DNA of 64,000 nucleotides from Tetragonia tetragonoides (lineage: Eukaryota; Streptophyta; Magnoliopsida; Caryophyllales; Aizoaceae): NCBI GenBank assembly GCA_038025085.1, contig CM076153.1, positions 22,295,001-22,359,000 of the forward strand, given 5' to 3'. The notes below the pieces were generated by a model. It worked only from the letters and a program-made list of their open reading frames with translations. It was not told the DNA's origin and did not search any database. Positions 58,262-64,000 of this stretch are shown here, in pieces; the first letter of the stretch is position 1; each line of letters opens with the position of its first letter. Position numbers and translations under genes: made by a program.

Positions 58262-61200
58262 TCATTTGCTTCCTGCCTTCCACTTTTTGACAGGGAACAA
58301 TTTAGTTCTCCTGGTGGATATTAATGTTTCAGCTTCTGCTTGTGGTAACATGGCAACATCAACCTGGTGATGGTTATTATTTGCCTTTTCATCAGCAACT
58401 AATTTCACTTCAAAGGCACCCCTGGTAAAGCTCCTGGCAACCTGGTCAATATTTCATGTAAGACTGAGTAGTAGTCTAATTTACAGATGCAAAGGCATTA
58501 AAGAAAATATAATTCAGTTGTCATAAATGAGCCCTTATATTGGATAATTCTAGTCGTCGTAAATTCTTAGTAAAACTCCCTTTCAGAATAATTTCACATT
58601 CTGCACGTTACGAAACATCAAAATGTCAGATGGTTCCTATATTATTACAAGGGTTATCTTTCTATCTAATACAGATAGTTTCCTGTATCACACTAGCTAT
58701 CTCACAAGGTGCAGTCAAAGTTGAGAAAATGTAATTGTATACCTCAATTAAGACCCCATTTCTAGGACATTTTGGTCCATCCATCTATTTGCTCCAACAT
58801 GGAAAAACTCCCAAGTAAAATTTCAAAATGAGATATTTCCAGGGGATCCATAGACTGGTGGAACAATGCTTACCACCGTAAATATAGTAGAATATATTAA
58901 GAGATATAGGCATCAAGACTCATCCATTACTCAGTTTTAGTTAGCGTTGGTCTAATGGCAGACCAACATTCATTTCTTGCAACTATAGGTTGGTTTTATG
59001 AAATATATCTATAACTGATCTATGCAGTGTTCCAACAAAAAAAGCCTATATGAAAATGCTGGTGCTGGAAAGGGGGAGGCAGCTGAGAGTACAGTTATAC
59101 AAGATTTGACTACCTTTATCAGAGTAAATGTCTAAAGTAAAAAAACTAGAGGATCTACTAATAAGCCCTGTATCTATGTAGTACCACCAAACAGAAAAGG
59201 GGAGGAGAATCTAAGCATTGGTTCACATTTTACTTTAGGTATGTAATTGGCGGCTGAAGGCCTGAAGCCATAACTACTCTGTGATTTTCTTAGATAATGT
59301 TAGTGGTTTAAACAATTCCCAAAATAATATAGTCCCAGAAATATTTTCCTGTGTACCAACCATGAAGAAATGGACCCGAGAACATTTTTTGTTTCCACAG
59401 GTCTCAATTTTCTTTTCTTTCGATGTGATTATTTACTACGTATTTTAACATTGCAACCAAATATAACAAAAAAAGAAAGAAAGGGAAACAGCCATTTTGA
59501 CTTGCAAAAAAAGATAGGATGCCCATGCCCAAGCCTACGTGGATGGTACATAGAGAATTAGCTTTGCGTTCATTGCACAGAGATATTTTATTTTTGAGCC
59601 TCACTTTCACCCGTCTCTCTTCTAGGCGACTAGTTAGGGGTAAGACTGCGTACATCTGGACCTCCCCAGACCCCGCCCTAGGCGGGATACTTACTGGGTT
59701 GTTGTTGTTGTTGTTTCACCCGTCACCCTGTTAGATGGTTCTACATAAGAATTTTTGTTTGTAATATGTCTAATTCGTTAAATCATGGAAATCACACAAT
59801 TACACAGATTGACATTTTTAGGTACAAGTTCCTCCCTTTATACTAAGCATGGGTGACCAAATTATTCTAAAGCAGGTAAGTTTGAATGATTATTTCTATT
59901 AGTAAATCAGCCATACCTTAAGAAGAATCCAAACTTTTAGAGAACTACTCAGAGTGGCAAGTCGTGTCTTTTTCCCCGAAGTCAAGTAGTCACACATGTA
60001 AGTATCAACTCTCAGTAACAGTCTGGGCCAGGACTTGGGGTTCACAGGGTCAGCTTTCACCTCCATGGTAGCCTGATATAAGAAAAGTTCATGAATTTTC
60101 AATGCCAGACAGCATAGGGAAAACAAAAAAAGATGTCACTAAGATTAAAAAAAAAGGTCCATTTGCAGTTTCAAAGCAATCTCTCGTAGAAAGTTGTTAA
60201 AAGCAAGATCTGATTAATTTTCACAAGCATGTTTCTAGGCATAATAAATGTTACTTACTAGCAAACGACAAATTTCATGTTCAATCTTTGAGAAGGAAGT
60301 TTCTAGAGCTTCAACTCTCCCAGTACCATGGCAACAAGTGCACGGTTCACTAACCATAAATGTTACACTTGGCCGAACCTGTTCGACATGAGGCAATGAT
60401 TTATATTGTTAACAATATGTTAATTGTAAGGTAATTTGCAGGTCAAAATATAAATAAGAAGGTGTAAAACATTCAAACATACCCTCTTTCTAGTAATCTC
60501 CATCAGTCCATGTTTCGACAATTCAGAGACCTTGACCATTGAGCGGTCCCTCTCAACAGCCTTCTTAACTTCTTCATAGACTGACCTTTTGTTTGCTGGA
60601 GAGAAAGATACCAATAAGAGAAACTGTAATGTGATGGAAATATATGAAAACCATACCAACATGATTCCGATTCCGAAAAGAAACTCCTAGTCTTCTCCAG
60701 TCGAAATCACTTAGAGCGGAAATAATTGAGTGAATCAATAAAAGAATAAGAATGATAATAGGGTCATGCTGCGTAAACCTGTCCCCGACTCCCTGTAGGG
60801 CCATAGGCACGGAGGTAATGTTATTGATGAACTTTATGCTATGATGAACTCTTCTTGTTAATGATCAAGGAGAAAGTTTAGGCAAAGGGATGAAAGAGTG
60901 AAGAGAAAAAAGTGGCTGAAGACCCCCTTAGTTTTGAGGCATGGACCTTTTAGTCCAAAGCTAAAAACAAACCCTAAAAAAGATCTAAAGTTTCATCTAG
61001 AATTTCTTCTCCTGAAAGCTTTACTTAAGATTGACGACATATAACTTAACTGAAAGTAAGACTCTTGCCATGTAGAACCTACATGAATCAACTGAAAAAA
61101 CCACTAAAACCAGAGGCCTAATTCAAAACGAATTTAGTACATGGTATCTCTTAATGATCACAATGTACTAATAAATTGTGTACATCTTTCACTACATTCC

Positions 61201-62335
61201 CCTGTTGTGAAAAGCAAATGCAAATATGCAATATGGGTTGAAAGAGACAGATAGGGTGATTGGGGCCTTTTCTTTTTTCTTGGGGAGGGGAAGAATTGGG
61301 GTGGAAGGGGAGGAAGAATTAGTAAGAGTTTACTTACAATCGTCCATCATGTCAATAAAATCTACCACAATAATGCCACCAATATCCCTGAGCCGCAATT
61401 CCCTGGCAATCTTAGAAAAGTTAAATAGTCAGGGACTTTTCACAGTAGCAAGAACTTTGTAGTTACTACATCCTAGGATATCTGTCTCCCTTCCTATCGA
61501 CTTTTCATACAAAAGCAGAAGCAAACAGATTATTTCCGATGGAAGGAATAATTCTCAATGCCTCAATTATGCAGTGATAAGTAATTATGTGTTTAAAAGA
61601 GCTCTCAATCATCCTTGTGGTGGAAAATTTCATATTTGACATTAAAGTAATGCAGGATAACATAGGATTAACCTCCTAATTTTCAGCCGAGCGAAAGAAA
61701 AGTTCTGGGAACAAAGAAATATCTTAATAGAAAAAGTTGAAAAGGAGACAGCACTGACATAAAAAACTCCACCGCAATGGTTTAGTGCAAATCCCATGTT
61801 AGAGTCTTAGCAACTCTATTTTTTCAATATAACGTGGGTATCTGGGCTCCGCCCAGCTAATCCCATGAACCCTCAAGTAAGCAGCCAGGTTATAAACCAC
61901 CAATGGCCCTAAGAGGGCTCGAACTAGGGAGTGTTGGAATATATCTCAGAACTCTTACCAGTTGGGCTACCCAATCAGGGTTAAGTCATAGCAACTCCTT
62001 AAACACATGAGCCAAGAGTTCCGTGCGATGAAGTTATTAATTAACCAGCAGCTGAAGTTTATTTGTTTATCTCACCATTTCAGAATTATACAACCGGAAA
62101 TGAATTTGACGCTTTTGGACTTTGGTAAAGTATATGGCACATGCGAATAACCTTATCACCAGAATATCTATTAGGGTGGACACATACTTGTTTTGCAGCA
62201 ACAAGGTTGACATCAAGAATAGCTTTTTCTTGTGAGGCCCATTGACCAAACATTCCATGCCCTCCATTGACATCAATTGAGACTAATGCTTCAGTTTGCT
62301 CAATCACCAGAGAGCCTCCATTTGGAAGAGCAACC
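58262..62335 (-). CDS. RNE: Plastid ribonuclease E/G-like protein, last six exons (5' part outside window)
   Basis: The enzyme is the chloroplast endoribonuclease related to bacterial RNase E/G, which processes polycistronic plastid transcripts. Exons from 5' to 3': 62335-62188, 61410-61338, 60595-60483, 60378-60259, 60072-59917, 58441-58262 (TGA at 58264-58262). Phases are consistent at every junction and all introns are GT-AG. Visible catalytic blocks are [16 protein letters not shown] and [11 protein letters not shown], whose aspartates correspond to the metal-binding pair of RNase E. A CTCC cysteine motif ([11 protein letters not shown]) follows, then [15 protein letters not shown] and [11 protein letters not shown]. 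One oddity is GQWASQEKA, where plant homologues have G at the W. The S1 and N-terminal domains and the transit peptide lie beyond 64000. Confidence 0.93.
59605..59724 (+). mobile_element. 5'-truncated SINE with TTG tail and 11-bp target-site duplication
   Basis: TTTCACCCGTC at 59605-59615 and 59714-59724 flanks 98 bp. These end in the well-known plant SINE 3' region (GTAAGACTGCGTACATC, CCCCAGACCCCGCC, GGGATACTTACTGGG) and (TTG)n, as in TS/Au-type SINEs. The tRNA-like 5' part is absent. It lies in the last RNE intron. Confidence 0.85.
61803..61997 (-). mobile_element. tRNA-like SINE, 167 bp, with 14-bp target-site duplication
   Basis: AGTCTTAGCAACTC (61803-61816) and AGTCATAGCAACTC (61984-61997) flank 61817-61983. 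On the minus strand the 5' part has box A (TAGCCCAACTGGTAAGAG) and box B (AGTTCGAGCCC) at tRNA-like spacing, and the 3' end has a short A tail (GAAAAAATA). This is a complete-looking SINE in an RNE intron. Confidence 0.8.
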
Positions 62336-63520
62336 CTGTCAACAAGTTACAATCAGTAACGGAAAATAACTTGTTTGCTTGATCTCAGAAACTAAGAACC
62401 AACATATACTCCAGCTTCCTAGCTAATTGACATGAAGTGAGTGTATAATTTAACTAGCTGGAGGATAACCAAAGATAAATAAGAAAAACATTAAGTGAGT
62501 GTATGAACACGGTCAGTATCAGAGTTATTCTTGGAGTCCGAGGGCCATATCAAATGCAATATCATCAACAATATGACACAAGTCTTATTTTTAACTTGAG
62601 GACCAACAAGCTAATTGAAACAGATTCTATTCAAAATCATGGGTGTAGATTTCACGACAGAGAACAGGATATTTAGGACACAAATGGGAGCGTCTGCAGC
62701 AAAAATCCAGCTTCCTAACGAGGACATTCATGAACTACCATGGTAAAATTGTATGTGACTCAATGATCCCCAGAGATTTTAAAGTAGAAAACCATAAAGC
62801 CTGTGGGACGAAAAGTACTTATTGTTGCAATCAACTTGCAGAAACCTACATAATATTTATTTTACAGGAAAAAGAATGTCTATGGTCAATCTTTCTCCTG
62901 TAATGAACTGTAGCCAGCCCTACGCTTAACAAAAGAAATTCCCATCGAAGATTTATTTTCTCGAATGAATTTTGCATATAGGACTAGTAAATGCAACAGA
63001 TATCTGGAGAGAACTTTTCTTCCTTTATTTCAGAAACCTATTCCAAAAATAGGTTGCAACTTCATAAGAAAGATCCTTCTGACAGTTCACCTGGCACATG
63101 GCATGAAAATAAGGTAACATTCCCCCATTTTGTCTGAATGACTAAAATCACCTGTTCCTTTCAAAGTGTTTTAGAATTCCGCTCTCCAGGTTCTTCCCAG
63201 ACTTTTGAAACACAACAAAGAAAGTACAAAATAAAGCAAAATGTCATTCTTCTTTGCAGCCAGATCATGGACTTTGTAAAGGCAAGATGACAGCTCTTAC
63301 CTCAATATCCTAGCTAAGAACTTGTATTAATTATAGGAAAAGATAATTACACCCTATGAGGTCAAGAAGTCTCAAATATAATCTAAATATGAATCTCCCC
63401 ATTGAAATTGAATAGCAGTGAGTGACCCCCACTTTAGCCCATACCGATGCCAAATACACACAGACAAACCCAAACGAATTCAAGTGGCTTGCCGTACGCA
63501 TTAAAAATCCTAGCTCCGCT
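62336..63520 (-). other. RNE intron sequence, nothing further seen
   Basis: It follows the acceptor TTGACAG at 62336 on the minus strand. No RNE exon is recognised in the remaining 1.6 kb, so the upstream exon lies beyond the window or is too short to detect. Confidence 0.5.
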
Positions 63521-64000
63521 CAAACTCAAGGCACCAGAACACTGCCAAAAAGTGCACCACCACAACAGTTTATGCTCCTAACCCTTCCCAACCAACGTAG
63601 CAAAACCTGGAAGTGCTGAATGATCGTATCAAGGCTACAAACACTCTCCTCCCACACTAAGTAGCCTGTTCCACAAAGTTCGAGCAAAGTCACAATGCAA
63701 GAACAAGTGCAAAACTGCAAACTAGTTCCACTAGCACGGTGAGACATCAAACACACACATCAGGTGACATAGCACATACGGGTGTCTTGCACCACAACAT
63801 ACAATGAGTGTTGAACCTGCCAAGTACCTAAGTCCCAGCAAAAGCAAGCAGCTTCACAGGAGCCTTAGACTTCTAAATGAAATCAGCATGAGTGAAGTGA
63901 CGGATGGACAAGACAACGAAGGAAGGAAATTCAGGAGAAGACCCCAGCGAAGTCTCCAACCTAAACCCGAGAATCATCAATTGGACCCGAAGAATGGTTT
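63520..64000 (-). pseudogene. LINE zf-RVT fragment in an RNE intron
   Basis: The minus strand reads CLMSHRASGTSLQF and then, in a shifted frame, text like a zf-RVT Cys/His core followed by QHFQVLLRWLGRVRSI. This is the same LINE tail type as in PAT10 intron 9, decayed and without RT. Confidence 0.5.

Noticed and set aside
63422..63619. Plus-strand 65-codon ORF in the RNE intron
   Set aside because: Antisense to a decayed LINE zf-RVT fragment; no independent support.

Overview
The window is nuclear DNA from a flowering plant, most likely a eudicot. It is AT-rich, has spliced genes with GT-AG introns, and is dominated by transposable elements: Tat-type and chromovirus Gypsy elements, L1-type LINEs, Helitrons, MITEs and tRNA-like SINEs. 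Nothing prokaryotic is present. The species cannot be fixed from the sequence.

Left third (1-30 kb). Positions 1-8853 hold minus-strand, gag-only Gypsy DNA of the Tat/Ogre type in a tandem LTR-internal-LTR-internal arrangement. One 1.81 kb LTR carries a polypurine tract on one side and a primer-binding site on the other. From 8854 to about 10.5 kb the DNA is more GC-rich and organelle-like, with an 83-codon ORF behind a perfect TATA box. A Copia LTR (10788-11043), long (AT)n tracts and a Helitron terminus follow. A decayed L1-type LINE with a 15-bp target-site duplication spans 14385-19500. A foldback element lies at 20.8-21.6 kb. A cluster of non-autonomous Helitrons sharing one hairpin-CTAG terminus fills 23.3-27.3 kb. 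A LINE relic at 27.4-29.9 kb is split by a 920-bp Mutator-like MITE.

Middle (30-43 kb). A Stowaway-like MITE carries a nested 643-bp retroposon. Next comes a Helitron segment present twice, once on each side of a 9.4 kb minus-strand chromovirus (Tekay/Del-like). The chromovirus has a decayed gag-pol but an intact extra ORF of about 241 codons between its primer-binding site and gag. One Helitron copy was later hit by a MITE carrying four tandem stem-loops.

Right third (43-64 kb) holds two real host genes that converge. PAT10, a DHHC protein S-acyltransferase, is complete on the plus strand: 11 exons sum to 1047 nt, or 348 residues. The last six exons of a plastid RNase E/G-like gene (RNE) lie on the minus strand, and its 5' part is beyond the window. 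Their introns hold LINE 3' fragments, SINEs, a MITE, a long inverted duplication of about 640 bp per arm, and a compact miRNA-precursor-like hairpin.

The two host genes show no direct functional link; they are neighbours only. The rest is a nested record of insertions whose relative order can partly be read from target-site duplications and interrupted copies.
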